NCBI RefSeq assembly: GCF_902859745.1
Contig: NZ_CADIJW010000024.1
Coordinates: 1 to 64,000, forward strand
DNA length: 64,000 bases
Reading direction: 5' to 3'
From: Achromobacter dolens
GTDB taxonomy: Bacteria; Pseudomonadota; Gammaproteobacteria; Burkholderiales; Burkholderiaceae_B
Shown here: positions 28,505 to 37,621 of the stretch, in pieces
Layout: each line of letters starts with the position of its first letter
Position numbering within the stretch: the stretch's first letter is position 1
Made by a program: the position numbers and the translations under genes
The notes under the pieces: model-generated
Told to the model about the DNA's origin: nothing
What the model saw: only the letters and a program-made list of their open reading frames with translations
The model's database searches: none

Positions 28505-29568
28505 AGCACAACAAACAGGGCGTTCGCCGCCCGTCCAAGGGGAAGTGGCTGCTGGGCCTGGCGCTGGCCGCGCTGTCGGCGGGCGCCATGGCGCAGCAGA
28601 AGACGCTGTACGTCGGCATGAACGGCGGCGACATGGAGCGCGCCTTCACGCAGTACGTGTTCCCGGATTTCGAGAAGGCCAACAACGTCAAGATCGTGGT
28701 GGTGCCCGGCACGTCCACCGACGTGCTGGCCAAGGCCCAGGCGTTCAAGGACAAGCCGCAGATGCACGTCATGTTCCTGGACGACGGCATCATGGCGCGC
28801 GCCATCTCCATGGGCCTGTGCGAGCCGCTCAACGACGATCCGGTGCTCAAGGACCTGTACCCCACCGCCGTCATGAAGGACCGCATGGCCGCCGGCATCG
28901 ACATCGGCATGACCGGCCTGGGCTACAACACCCGCCTGTTCAAGGAGAAAGGCTGGGCCGCGCCGACCTCGTGGATGGACCTGGCCGATCCCAAGTTCAA
29001 GGGCAAGGTGGTGTTCCAGTCGGCCTCGGGCAGCACCTTCGGCCTGCACGGCTTCCTGATGTTCAACCGCATCCAGGGCGGCAATGACCAGAACACCGAG
29101 CCCGGCTTCAAGCAGTGGCCGTCCACCATCGGCCCCAACGTGCTGGAATACATCCCCAACTCGGCCAAGCTGGCCGAGATGATCCAGTCCAACGAAGCCG
29201 CCATCTTCCCGCTCACGCCCACCGCCATCGCCCGCCTGAAGAAGCGCGACATCCCGGTGGAATACGCCCAGCCCAAGGAAGGCTCGGTGATCCTGATGGT
29301 GGCCGAGTGCGTCATCGCCAAGAACAGCGAGCCGGAACTGGCGCAGAAGCTGGCGCTGTACCTGCTGTCGCCGCAGGCGCAGGCCAAGGCACTGGAAATG
29401 GGCGGCCATTTCCCGTCCAATAAGAACGTTCAACCGCCGGCCGGCACCGAAGAGGCGCTCAAGCGCTTCCAGGGCTACATGGCCAACGCCAAGATCCTGG
29501 ACTGGGACCAGATCAACGCCACCCGTCCCGCCTTCAACGCGCGCTGGAACCGCACGGTCGAACGCTGA
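28501..29568 (+). CDS. Polyamine-type ABC substrate-binding protein (module A)
   Basis: A 355-residue periplasmic binding protein of the PotD/AfuA type. A long positively charged leader and hydrophobic segment (KWLLGLALAALSAGAMAQ) form the signal peptide. The mature start TLYVGMNGGDMERAFTQYVF and the DLADPKFKGKVV motif are typical. Unusually for an ABC operon the binding-protein gene is near the end, after the oxidase genes, and overlaps the previous gene by four bases. A hairpin follows at 29584. Confidence 0.9.
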   Translation: MKHNKQGVRRPSKGKWLLGLALAALSAGAMAQQKTLYVGMNGGDMERAFTQYVFPDFEKANNVKIVVVPGTSTDVLAKAQAFKDKPQMHVMFLDDGIMARAISMGLCEPLNDDPVLKDLYPTAVMKDRMAAGIDIGMTGLGYNTRLFKEKGWAAPTSWMDLADPKFKGKVVFQSASGSTFGLHGFLMFNRIQGGNDQNTEPGFKQWPSTIGPNVLEYIPNSAKLAEMIQSNEAAIFPLTPTAIARLKKRDIPVEYAQPKEGSVILMVAECVIAKNSEPELAQKLALYLLSPQAQAKALEMGGHFPSNKNVQPPAGTEEALKRFQGYMANAKILDWDQINATRPAFNARWNRTVER

Positions 29569-29583
29569 GGACAGGCACGCCTT

Positions 29584-29612
29584 CGTCCGCGACGCTGCGC
29601 GCGTCGCGGACG
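29584..29612 (+). terminator. GC hairpin after binding-protein gene
   Basis: A 12-bp perfect stem (CGTCCGCGACGC / GCGTCGCGGACG) with a 5-base loop, no T-tract. It is probably a 3'-stabilising or attenuating hairpin between the binding-protein and GhrA-like genes. Confidence 0.5.
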
Positions 29613-29665
29613 GCAAGGCACCGATCACACCCAGGGCGCGCGCGCCCTTCACGCAGGAGCGAGGC

Positions 29666-30604
29666 ATGCGGCTCATCATCAGGTCTGGCGGCCACTCGGC
29701 CATGGAAGAATGGCGCGAGCAGTTCAAGCGCCACGCGCCCGATCTGGAGATCGTCAGTTGGTTCGACGACGTCGACCCCGCCTCGATCGACTACGCCCTG
29801 GTCTGGGCGCCCGAGCCTGGCCGCCTGGCCACCTTCCCCAACCTCAAGCTCATCATCAGCGCCGGCGCCGGCGTTGACCACATCGTCTCCGACCCCGCCT
29901 GGCCGCGCCACCTGCGCATCGCGCGCATGGTCACCCCGCGCACCGAAACCGAGATGGCCGAGTTCGTGCTGACCAGCGCCCTGATGCTGACCCGCGACCT
30001 CAAGCGCGCCATCGACCAGCAGGCCCGTCGCCACTGGGAACTGTACGACTCGCTGCGCGTGGCCGCCGACATGCGCGTCGGCATCATGGGCCTGGGCCAC
30101 CTCGGCATCGCCGCCGCCCGCCTGCTGGCCAAGGTCGGTTTCCCCGTCAGCGGCTGGTCGCGCGGCGCGACCACCTTGCCCGACGGCCTGCCCTCCTACG
30201 CCGGTCCCGACCAGTTCCCCGAATTCCTGTCCCGCACCGACCTGCTGGTCTGCCTGCTGCCCGCCACCGAAGCCACCCGCGGCATCCTCAACCGCGACAC
30301 CTTTGCCGGCCTCCCACGCGGCGCCAGCCTCATCAACGCCGGCCGCGGTAGCCACATGGTCACGCAGGACCTCCTCGACGCCCTGGACGGCGGCCACCTG
30401 CACCAGGCCCTGCTGGACGTCTTCGACCCCGAACCCCTGCCGCCCGAATCCCCCCTCTGGACCCACCCCAACATCATCATCACCCCGCATTGCGCCGCCA
30501 TCCCCGACCGCCAGGAACGCGCCCGCCACACCGCCTGGCTCATCACCGCCAACGAACGCGGCGAGGCCTTACCCAACATCTACGACCCCGTTCGCGGCTA
30601 CTGA
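29666..30604 (+). CDS. ghrA: 2-hydroxyacid dehydrogenase, GhrA-like (module A)
   Basis: A 312-residue NAD(P)-dependent D-2-hydroxyacid dehydrogenase, closest to glyoxylate/hydroxypyruvate reductase A. The dinucleotide motif GLGHLG is at 142-147, and the catalytic residues are Arg227 (NAGRGS), Glu256 (DPEPLP) and His275 (TPHCAA). As the last gene of module A it could reduce the 2-oxo acid (for example glyoxylate or pyruvate) released by the oxidase. CAGGAGCGAGG precedes the start. Confidence 0.88.
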   Translation: MRLIIRSGGHSAMEEWREQFKRHAPDLEIVSWFDDVDPASIDYALVWAPEPGRLATFPNLKLIISAGAGVDHIVSDPAWPRHLRIARMVTPRTETEMAEFVLTSALMLTRDLKRAIDQQARRHWELYDSLRVAADMRVGIMGLGHLGIAAARLLAKVGFPVSGWSRGATTLPDGLPSYAGPDQFPEFLSRTDLLVCLLPATEATRGILNRDTFAGLPRGASLINAGRGSHMVTQDLLDALDGGHLHQALLDVFDPEPLPPESPLWTHPNIIITPHCAAIPDRQERARHTAWLITANERGEALPNIYDPVRGY

Positions 30605-30846
30605 AAACACCGCAAAGCAGTTGTCCACAGCTTGCGCTTTGCGCCAAAATCCCAAGGCCTGTGGAAAACTCGATTTCGTCCCCAGCATCCGCGAAGTGAA
30701 ATCAATCGTAGCCCCGCACCGCCATGCCACGGCGCCCCGGGCGTCTAAAGAACCCCGTTCCCCGCCAGCAAAAAACGGTTCAACAAAAAAACCGCAAAAT
30801 CTGCAAACCAAGGCCGCCTACATTTGCTCCCCAAGGAGCCACGCAC

Positions 30847-31680
30847 TTGAAACCCCAAACCCGCACCACCTACGCCCACCGCCTGGACCCCGTCCTGCGC
30901 TGGCTGGCAAGCCACCCCGACGCCGACCCCGACCTGTATCAGTTGGCCGATCTGGCTTGCCTCTCGCCCTATCACTTCCACCGCGTCTACCGCGCCGTGA
31001 TGGGCGAAACCGTGAACGCCACCGTGCAGCGCATCCGCATGCACCGCGCGGCCGTTTCATTGGGCAGCACCGGGGATTCCTTGCGTGACGTTGCGCAGCG
31101 CGCCGGCTACGAGTCGGACGCCGCCTTCAACCGCGCGTTCGGCGCGACCTTCGGCATCCCGCCGGGGCGCTACCGCGCGACCCGCTCCCGACCCTTCGAC
31201 CCCAAGGAGCCAGGCATGTACCCCATCACCATCGAGACTTTCCCCGGCGCCGTGCTGGCCGCCCTGCCGCACCGTGGCAGCTACCAGGAAATCGGCCCGG
31301 TCTTCTCCCGCGCTTTCATGCTCGCCGCCAGCCGCGGCCTGGCGCGTCCCGAGGCCATCGGCTTCGGCATCTACTTCGACGACCCCGAGCAGGTGCCGCC
31401 GGCCCAGTTGCGTTCGATGGCAGGCGTATCGGTCGCGCCCGACGCCGAGCTGGGCGACGAACTGGAACGCTTCGAGATCCCCGCCACCCGTTGTGCGATG
31501 CTGACCTACACCGGCCCGTACAACGAGATGGACAAGCCCTACAACTGGATGTTCTCGGAATGGCTGCCCGCCAGCGGCATGGTGCCGGCGGACTTCCCCA
31601 TGTTCGAGCAGTACCTGAATGATCCGCGCACCACGCCGCCCGCGCAATTGCAGACGCGCATCTGCATGCCGTTGAAGTAA
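30847..31680 (+). CDS. AraC-type regulator with GyrI-like effector domain (TTG start)
   Basis: An AraC-family DNA-binding domain (LADLACLSPYHFHRVYRAVM and DVAQRAGYESDAAFNRAFGA, both helix-turn-helix units) fused to a GyrI-like small-molecule-binding domain from about residue 120 (MYPITIETFPGAVLAALPHR). This is the Rob/SbmC-type layout. I start it at the TTG at 30847 because AAGGAG lies eight bases upstream and family homology begins just after; an ATG at 30724 would add 41 low-complexity residues. The product is about 277 residues. The 242-base gap before it includes TTGTCCACA at 30620. Confidence 0.8.
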   Translation: MKPQTRTTYAHRLDPVLRWLASHPDADPDLYQLADLACLSPYHFHRVYRAVMGETVNATVQRIRMHRAAVSLGSTGDSLRDVAQRAGYESDAAFNRAFGATFGIPPGRYRATRSRPFDPKEPGMYPITIETFPGAVLAALPHRGSYQEIGPVFSRAFMLAASRGLARPEAIGFGIYFDDPEQVPPAQLRSMAGVSVAPDAELGDELERFEIPATRCAMLTYTGPYNEMDKPYNWMFSEWLPASGMVPADFPMFEQYLNDPRTTPPAQLQTRICMPLK

Positions 31681-31753
31681 GCGCCGCAAGCCGCGCGATG
31701 GCCCGCGTTGACGTGGCCGTCGCGCGCGGCACGGGCTTGGCTTCGCGCCGCCG

Positions 31754-32650
31754 CTACCCCAGCACGCCCGCCAGGTACTGCCGCAGCCATGCATGCGCCG
31801 GGTCATCCTGGTAGCGCTCGTGCCAGTACAGCGACACGGTGATCGCCGGCAGGCTCAGCGGCGCCTTGAGCGTGACGATGCGCGCGCTGCCCGACATGGC
31901 CTTGGCGATGCTCACCGGCATCGTGGCGATGAGGTCCGAGGCCTCGACGATGAACGGGCACACCATGTAGCTCGACAGCGTCGCCACGATGCGGCGGCTG
32001 CGGTTCTGTCCCATCAGGATGCGGTCGATGGCCTTGCTGAAGTAGCGCGTGTGGGCCGCCAGGTCCAGGTGGCCGTAGCTCAGGTAGGCGTCCAGGTTCC
32101 AGCGCTTGCGCAGACAGGGATGGCCTTCGCGCACGATGCACACCGCCGGTTCCTGGTACAGGAAGCGCGTGCGCAGATCCGGCGCCGGATCCGGAAAATA
32201 GCCAGCGATCAGTTCGACATGATTGGTGTCCAGCATGCTCAGGCCGTGCTGCGGCCGCGCCGGCACGATCAGCAATTGGAAGTGCGGCGCATCCACCGCC
32301 AGGCGCGGGATCAGCTTGGGCAGCAGCGTGTACTGCACGTAATCGGTGGCGTAGAACGACAGGCTGCGCGCCGAGTGTGCCGGGTCGAACACCTCGCGCG
32401 TGCGGGTGGCGCGGCGCCAACCTTCCAATAGCGGCAGAAAGCCCTGGTGCAGTTCGTGCGCGCGCTGCGTCGGCTGCCACGCGCCGCCTTCGCGCACCAG
32501 CAGCGGATCGCCGAACAGTTGCCGCAGACGGTTCATCGCGGCGCTCATGGCGGGTTGGCTGATGCCGAGTTGCTCGGCCGCGCGCGACACATTGCGGCAG
32601 GTCATCAACGCGTCGAAATGCACAAGCAGATTCAGGTCCGGATGCTTCAC
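31754..32650 (-). CDS. LysR-family regulator, NodD/NahR-like
   Basis: A 298-residue LysR regulator with the N-terminal pattern LNLLVHFDALMTCRNVSRAA and QPAMSAAMNRLRQLFGDPLL that marks the NodD/NahR/LinR branch. The effector domain follows. It is divergent from the Bug binding-protein gene at 32820 and convergent with the GyrI-like gene. The 169-base intergenic region has the AT-rich palindrome-like ATCTATATCAATAT, a plausible LysR site. Likely controls the Bug/hydantoinase block. Confidence 0.9.
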   Translation of the reverse strand: MKHPDLNLLVHFDALMTCRNVSRAAEQLGISQPAMSAAMNRLRQLFGDPLLVREGGAWQPTQRAHELHQGFLPLLEGWRRATRTREVFDPAHSARSLSFYATDYVQYTLLPKLIPRLAVDAPHFQLLIVPARPQHGLSMLDTNHVELIAGYFPDPAPDLRTRFLYQEPAVCIVREGHPCLRKRWNLDAYLSYGHLDLAAHTRYFSKAIDRILMGQNRSRRIVATLSSYMVCPFIVEASDLIATMPVSIAKAMSGSARIVTLKAPLSLPAITVSLYWHERYQDDPAHAWLRQYLAGVLG

Positions 32651-32819
32651 CGCCGCCCACCTATAAATGGCATCTATATCAATATAAACCGCAAGGACTG
32701 CTGGCGCGCGCCGGCCAGGCCTAGGATGTTCCCGTTGTTGCAGTGAACCCGAGGCAATGCCTCTCAGGTCCGGCGTCCATGATCGGGCCGCAAGGAAGTT
32801 CTATCAACAAGGGGAAGTC

Positions 32820-33800
32820 ATGAACGCAGCGTTCATTCGCAGTTGCTGTCTTGCATTCGGGGCGGCCGCGCTGGCCGCCGCCGCGCTACCGGCCCGCGCC
32901 GAGTGGCCCGACAAGGTGATCCGCATCGTGGTGCCGTTCGCGGCGGGCGGGTCCACCGACCTGATCGCGCGCAAGATCGCGGAGGGCCTGGGCCAGCGCC
33001 TGTCGGCCAATGTCATTGTCGAGAACCGGCCCGGCGCGGGCGGCACCGTCGGCACCGAGTACGTGGCGCGCCAGCCGGCCGATGGCTACACCATCCTGAT
33101 GGGTTCGGTCAGCACGCACGGCAGCGCGCCCTGCGTGTATTCGAAGCTGCCGTACGACGCGCTCAAGGATTTCACGCCGCTGACCGTCGTCGCCACCATT
33201 CCCAACGTCATGTCGGTGAACCAGTCGGTGCCGGCCAACAACCTGCAGGAATTCGTGGCGCTGCTCAAGAAGGAGCCCGAGAAATACTCGTTCGCCTCCA
33301 ATGGCCAGGGCACATCGAACCATCTGGCCGCCGAGCTGTTCAAGAGCACCGCCGGCGTGTCGATGGTGCACGTGCCCTACCGCGGTTCGGGCCCGGCGCT
33401 GATCGACCTGGTGGGCGGCCAGATCAACATGATGATGGACGTGGTGATGACGTCCTATCCGTACATCAAGGACGGCAAGATCAAGGCGCTGGCGGTGACC
33501 TCGCCGCAGCGCTCGCCCATGCTGCCCGACGTGCCGACGGTGGCCGAGTCCGGCTACCCCGGCTACGAGGCCATGGTGTGGTTCGGCATGCTGGCGCCGG
33601 CCAAGCTGCCCGAGCCGCTGCGCGCCAAGCTCACCGACGCGCTGGTGCAGACGCTGCACGCGCCCGCCATGAAGACCTATCTGGAACAACAGGGCGCGCA
33701 GGTCTCGGACGTGGCCGGCCCGGCCTTCGACACCATGATCAAGAGCGAAATCGACAAATGGTGCGGCGTGGTCAAGCAGGCCGGCATCAAGCTGGACTGA
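32820..33800 (+). CDS. Tripartite tricarboxylate transporter binding protein (Bug family)
   Basis: A 326-residue periplasmic Bug protein. The signal peptide ends near LPARAEWPDK; the mature part has IRIVVPFAAGGSTDLIARKI, VENRPGAGGTVGTEYVA, and YRGSGPALIDLVGGQINMMM, all diagnostic. No TctA/TctB membrane genes are adjacent, so it is an orphan, as is common in Bordetella and Achromobacter. AAGGGGAAG precedes the ATG. Its ligand is probably the substrate of the hydantoinase encoded next. Confidence 0.92.
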   Translation: MNAAFIRSCCLAFGAAALAAAALPARAEWPDKVIRIVVPFAAGGSTDLIARKIAEGLGQRLSANVIVENRPGAGGTVGTEYVARQPADGYTILMGSVSTHGSAPCVYSKLPYDALKDFTPLTVVATIPNVMSVNQSVPANNLQEFVALLKKEPEKYSFASNGQGTSNHLAAELFKSTAGVSMVHVPYRGSGPALIDLVGGQINMMMDVVMTSYPYIKDGKIKALAVTSPQRSPMLPDVPTVAESGYPGYEAMVWFGMLAPAKLPEPLRAKLTDALVQTLHAPAMKTYLEQQGAQVSDVAGPAFDTMIKSEIDKWCGVVKQAGIKLD

Positions 33801-33840
33801 GCGCCGCCGCGCCCTTCTTTTCTTTCAGGGAAGCACAAGC

Positions 33841-35898
33841 ATGTATCGCATAGGGATAGACGTCGGAGGCACGTTTACCGACTTCACGATGATCGACGAA
33901 GATCAAGGCATCGTGCATTTTCACAAGGTGCCGTCGACACCGTCCGATCCGTCGGAAGCCATCGCCACCGGCATCGGGCAGATGCTCAAGGACCATGGCG
34001 TTTCGCCGTCGCAGGTGTCGCACGTGGGCCATGGCACCACGGTCGCGACCAACCTCATCATCGAGCGCAAGGGCGCGCGCGTCGGCCTGATCACCACGCA
34101 AGGCTTTCGCGACGTGCTGGAGATCGGCCGGCAGACGCGGCCGCACCTGTACGACTACAGCGTCGGCAAGCCGCCGGTGGCGGTGCCGCGCGAGTTCCGC
34201 GCCGAGGTCAATGAACGCGTCAATGCGCAGGGCGAGGTGCTGGCGCCGCTGGATGCGGACGCGGTGCGCGCGGCGGCGCGGCGCTTTGCCGCCGCCGGCA
34301 TCGACGCGGTCACGATCTGCTTCCTGCATGCCTACCGCAACCCCGCGCACGAGCAGCAGGCCGCGCGCATCGTGACCGAGGAAATGCCCGACGCCTACAT
34401 CAGCCTGTCGTCGGACGTGCTGCCGGAGTTCCGCGAATACGAACGCCTGTCGACCACGGTGCTGAACGCGGCGGTGGGGCCGAAGATGGCGCGTTACCTG
34501 GAACGCTTCCTGCAGCGCGTGCGCGAGCTGGATATCGGCCACGAGCCGCACACCATCCATTCCAACGGCGGCCTGATGTCGATCGCCACGGTGCGCCAGT
34601 ATCCGGTGCGCACCTGCCTGTCGGGGCCGGCCGCCGGCGTGGTGGGCGCGGCCGCGGTGGGTCGCGCCATCGGCAGCCTGAACCTGGTGACGTTCGACGT
34701 CGGCGGCACCAGCACCGACGTGTCGCTGATCTGCGATGGCCGACCGTTGTTCACCTCGCACCGCCAGGTGGCGGGCTATCCGGTGAAGACGCCGATGGTG
34801 GACATCCACGTGATCGGCGCGGGCGGCGGCAGCATCGCCTGGCTCGACGACGCGGGCGCGCTGAAGGTCGGGCCGCACAGCGCCGGCGCGGTGCCGGGGC
34901 CGGTGGGCTACGGCCGCGGCGGCACCGAGCCGACCATCACCGATGCCGAGATCGCCTTGCAGCGCCTGAATCCGGTGGCGCTGCTGAATGGCCGCATGCC
35001 GGTGCACGCCGAGGCCGCGCGCCAGGTGATCGACGAACGCGTGGCGCGGCTGCTGGGCCTGACGCGCGAGGCCGCGGCCGAAGGCATCCTGCGCATCGCG
35101 GCGGCCAACATGAGCCGTGCCATCCGCGCCGTGTCGACCGAGCGCGGCCACGACCTGTCGCAATTCGCCCTGTATGCCTATGGCGGCGCGGGCCCGCTGC
35201 ACGCGGTCGAGGTGGCCGAGGAATGCGGCATCCCCACGGTGATCGTGCCGCAGGAGCCGGGCACCATGTGCGCGCGCGGCATCCTGCTTAGCGACATCTC
35301 GTTCGACTTCGTGCGCAGCGAGATCGCGCTGGCCAGCGCGGAAAGCTGGGACGGCGTATCGACGATCTTCGACGGGCTGCGCGATCAGGCCGAGCGCTGG
35401 CTGGAGGAGGAACGCGTGGAACCGGCGCTGCGCCTGTACCGCAGCGCCATCGACGCGCGCTACGAGGGCCAGAACTTCGAGGTGCAGGTGGCGCTGGACG
35501 ACACCGGCGCCGGCGGCTACGCCGAGTTCGCGCGCCGCTTCGCCGAGGCGCACGAGCGCGAGTACGGCTACACCGTCGACGACCGCAAGGTGCAGATCAT
35601 CAACTGCCGCATGCAGGCGGTGGGCCAGGTGGTGAAGGCGCCGCTGGCGCCGCGCCAGGTCGATGGCACGCTGGACGGCGCCCGCATCGGCGAACGCCGC
35701 GCCTATTTCGGCGAGCGCCACGGCTGGCTGGACACGCCGGTCTATGACCGCGACCGCGTGCCCACCGGGGCGCGCTTCCGCGGCCCGGCGCTGCTGGAGG
35801 AAATGAGTTCGACCACCGTGGTCGGCGCCGGCCAGGACGTCGAGGTCGACGCCTACGGCAACCTGATCATCCATTTGCAAGGAGGCTCGCATGCGTGA
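33841..35898 (+). CDS. hyuA: Hydantoinase/oxoprolinase subunit A
   Basis: A 685-residue ATP-dependent amidohydrolase subunit of the N-methylhydantoinase / 5-oxoprolinase / acetophenone carboxylase family. The N-terminal phosphate-binding motif GIDVGGTFTDFTMI and the VGHGTTVATNLIIERKGA segment are intact, as is FDVGGTSTDVSLI in the second ATPase lobe. It overlaps the B-subunit gene by eight bases. The substrate is probably a cyclic amide, but carboxylase activity on a ketone cannot be excluded. Confidence 0.9.
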   Translation: MYRIGIDVGGTFTDFTMIDEDQGIVHFHKVPSTPSDPSEAIATGIGQMLKDHGVSPSQVSHVGHGTTVATNLIIERKGARVGLITTQGFRDVLEIGRQTRPHLYDYSVGKPPVAVPREFRAEVNERVNAQGEVLAPLDADAVRAAARRFAAAGIDAVTICFLHAYRNPAHEQQAARIVTEEMPDAYISLSSDVLPEFREYERLSTTVLNAAVGPKMARYLERFLQRVRELDIGHEPHTIHSNGGLMSIATVRQYPVRTCLSGPAAGVVGAAAVGRAIGSLNLVTFDVGGTSTDVSLICDGRPLFTSHRQVAGYPVKTPMVDIHVIGAGGGSIAWLDDAGALKVGPHSAGAVPGPVGYGRGGTEPTITDAEIALQRLNPVALLNGRMPVHAEAARQVIDERVARLLGLTREAAAEGILRIAAANMSRAIRAVSTERGHDLSQFALYAYGGAGPLHAVEVAEECGIPTVIVPQEPGTMCARGILLSDISFDFVRSEIALASAESWDGVSTIFDGLRDQAERWLEEERVEPALRLYRSAIDARYEGQNFEVQVALDDTGAGGYAEFARRFAEAHEREYGYTVDDRKVQIINCRMQAVGQVVKAPLAPRQVDGTLDGARIGERRAYFGERHGWLDTPVYDRDRVPTGARFRGPALLEEMSSTTVVGAGQDVEVDAYGNLIIHLQGGSHA

Positions 35899-37621
35899 AG
35901 CCCATGAAGCCAATCAAGACACCGGCGTGGCCCTGGCCGATCCGGTCGGCATGGAGGTGTTCTGCAACCGCCTGCTGTCGATCACCGAAGACATGAACAA
36001 CACGCTGGTGCGGGCCTCGTTCTCGACCAACATCAAGGAACGCAAGGACTGCTCGGTGGCGCTGTTCGACGCCGCCGGCCGGCTGGTGGCGCAGGGCACG
36101 CAGATCCCGCTGCACCTGGGCTCGCTGGACGGCGCCATGGGCGCGATACTGCGCGCCTTCCCGCTCGATCAGATCCGCGACGGCGACGTGTTCATCTGCA
36201 ACGACCCCTACCTGGCCGATGGCAGCCACCTGCCCGACATCAACATCGTCACGCCAGTGTTCTGGGAAGGCACGCTGCGCTTTTTCGCCGCCAACATCGC
36301 GCACCATTCGGACGTGGGCGGCGCGGTGCCCGGCTCGATCGCCGGCGGCCTGAAGTCGATCTTCGAGGAGGGCATCCGCATTCCCGCCAGCCGCATCGCG
36401 CGCGCCGGCGAGGTGGACGAGGATTTGCTGCGCCTGATCTGCGCCAACACCCGCGACCCCGAGGAACGGGTGCTGGACCTGCGCGTGCAGATGGCCACCA
36501 ACCGCCGTGGCGCGGCCGCGGTGCAGGGCCTGATCCGGCAGATGGGGCTGGCGGCGGTGCTGCGCTCGGTCGATGACGTCATCACCTACACGCGCCGCCG
36601 CCTGCTCAACCGCATCGGCGAGCTGGCGCAGGGCAGCTACACCTTCCGCAGCGACCTGGACGATGACGGCATGGGCGGCGATCCGGTGCCGATCCAGGTG
36701 ACGCTGACGGTCAGCCGCGACCGCCTGCATTTCGATTTCGAGGGTTCCGGCAAGCAGGCGCGCGGCGCCATGAACCTGCCGTTCAACGCGCTGCGGGCCT
36801 GCGTGTATTACGCGGTCAAGGCGCTGCTGGATCCGGACCTGGCGCCCAACGCCGGCCTGTTCGACCCGATCAGCGTATCGGCGCCGGTGGGCACCATCAC
36901 CAACCCCGAGCATCCGGCGGCGGTGGGCGCGCGCTCGATCACCGCGCAGAAGGTCGCGGGCGCCATCTTCGGCGCGTTCCGCGGCCTGCTGCCGGCGGAA
37001 AAGACCATGGCGTCCAGCAACGACTGCTGCCCGGCCATCGTGTTCTCGGGCCGCTGGCGTGAGCGCGCCGGGCACTTCGTCTACCTGGAGACGCTGGGCG
37101 GCGGGGCCGGCGCGCGCTACGACAGCGATGGCATGGACGCGGTGCACGTGCACATGACCAACACGTCCAACCTGCCGGTGGAAGCGCTGGAAAACGAGTA
37201 TCCGCTGCTGATGGACGAGTACGCCATGATCCCCGATTCCGGCGGCGCCGGCCGCACCCGCGGCGGCATGGGTATCGCCAAGCAGATCCGCGCGGTCGGA
37301 CCCGGCATCGTCTTCTCGGCGCGCTCGGACAGCCACACGGTGGGCGTGGCCGCCGGTGTCGATGGCGGCGCCGACGGCCGCCGAGCGCGGCTGGTGCGCA
37401 ATTTCGGCACGCCCGCCCAAGAGGAGCTGTTCTCCAAGACCGCCAACATTACGCTGGCGCCGGGCGAGAGCGTGCGCATCGAGACCCCGGGTGCGGGCGG
37501 CTACGGCCCCGCGGCCGAGCGGGCCCGCAACCGCATCGAGCGCGACCTGGCCGACGGCAAGATCAGCCCGGAAGCGGCGCGCGCGGCCTATGGCTACGAA
37601 GCCCCCGCTACGCCACGTTGA
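35891..37621 (+). CDS. hyuB: Hydantoinase/oxoprolinase subunit B
   Basis: A 576-residue HyuB-family subunit, the partner of HyuA in ATP-dependent ring opening. Diagnostic segments are FSTNIKERKDCSVALFDAAG, QIPLHLGSLDGAMGAIL, GDVFICNDPY and the C-terminal GAGGYGPAAER. GGAGG lies just before the ATG, within the end of hyuA. Its 3' end overlaps the convergent GntR gene by 14 bases, so neither gene has room for a terminator between them. Confidence 0.92.
   Translation: MREAHEANQDTGVALADPVGMEVFCNRLLSITEDMNNTLVRASFSTNIKERKDCSVALFDAAGRLVAQGTQIPLHLGSLDGAMGAILRAFPLDQIRDGDVFICNDPYLADGSHLPDINIVTPVFWEGTLRFFAANIAHHSDVGGAVPGSIAGGLKSIFEEGIRIPASRIARAGEVDEDLLRLICANTRDPEERVLDLRVQMATNRRGAAAVQGLIRQMGLAAVLRSVDDVITYTRRRLLNRIGELAQGSYTFRSDLDDDGMGGDPVPIQVTLTVSRDRLHFDFEGSGKQARGAMNLPFNALRACVYYAVKALLDPDLAPNAGLFDPISVSAPVGTITNPEHPAAVGARSITAQKVAGAIFGAFRGLLPAEKTMASSNDCCPAIVFSGRWRERAGHFVYLETLGGGAGARYDSDGMDAVHVHMTNTSNLPVEALENEYPLLMDEYAMIPDSGGAGRTRGGMGIAKQIRAVGPGIVFSARSDSHTVGVAAGVDGGADGRRARLVRNFGTPAQEELFSKTANITLAPGESVRIETPGAGGYGPAAERARNRIERDLADGKISPEAARAAYGYEAPATPR

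Noticed and set aside
30618-30668. Possible second replication origin from TTGTCCACA and TGTGGAAAA
   Set aside because: Only two imperfect DnaA-box-like sites, no AT-rich unwinding region, and the real origin is expected next to dnaA.
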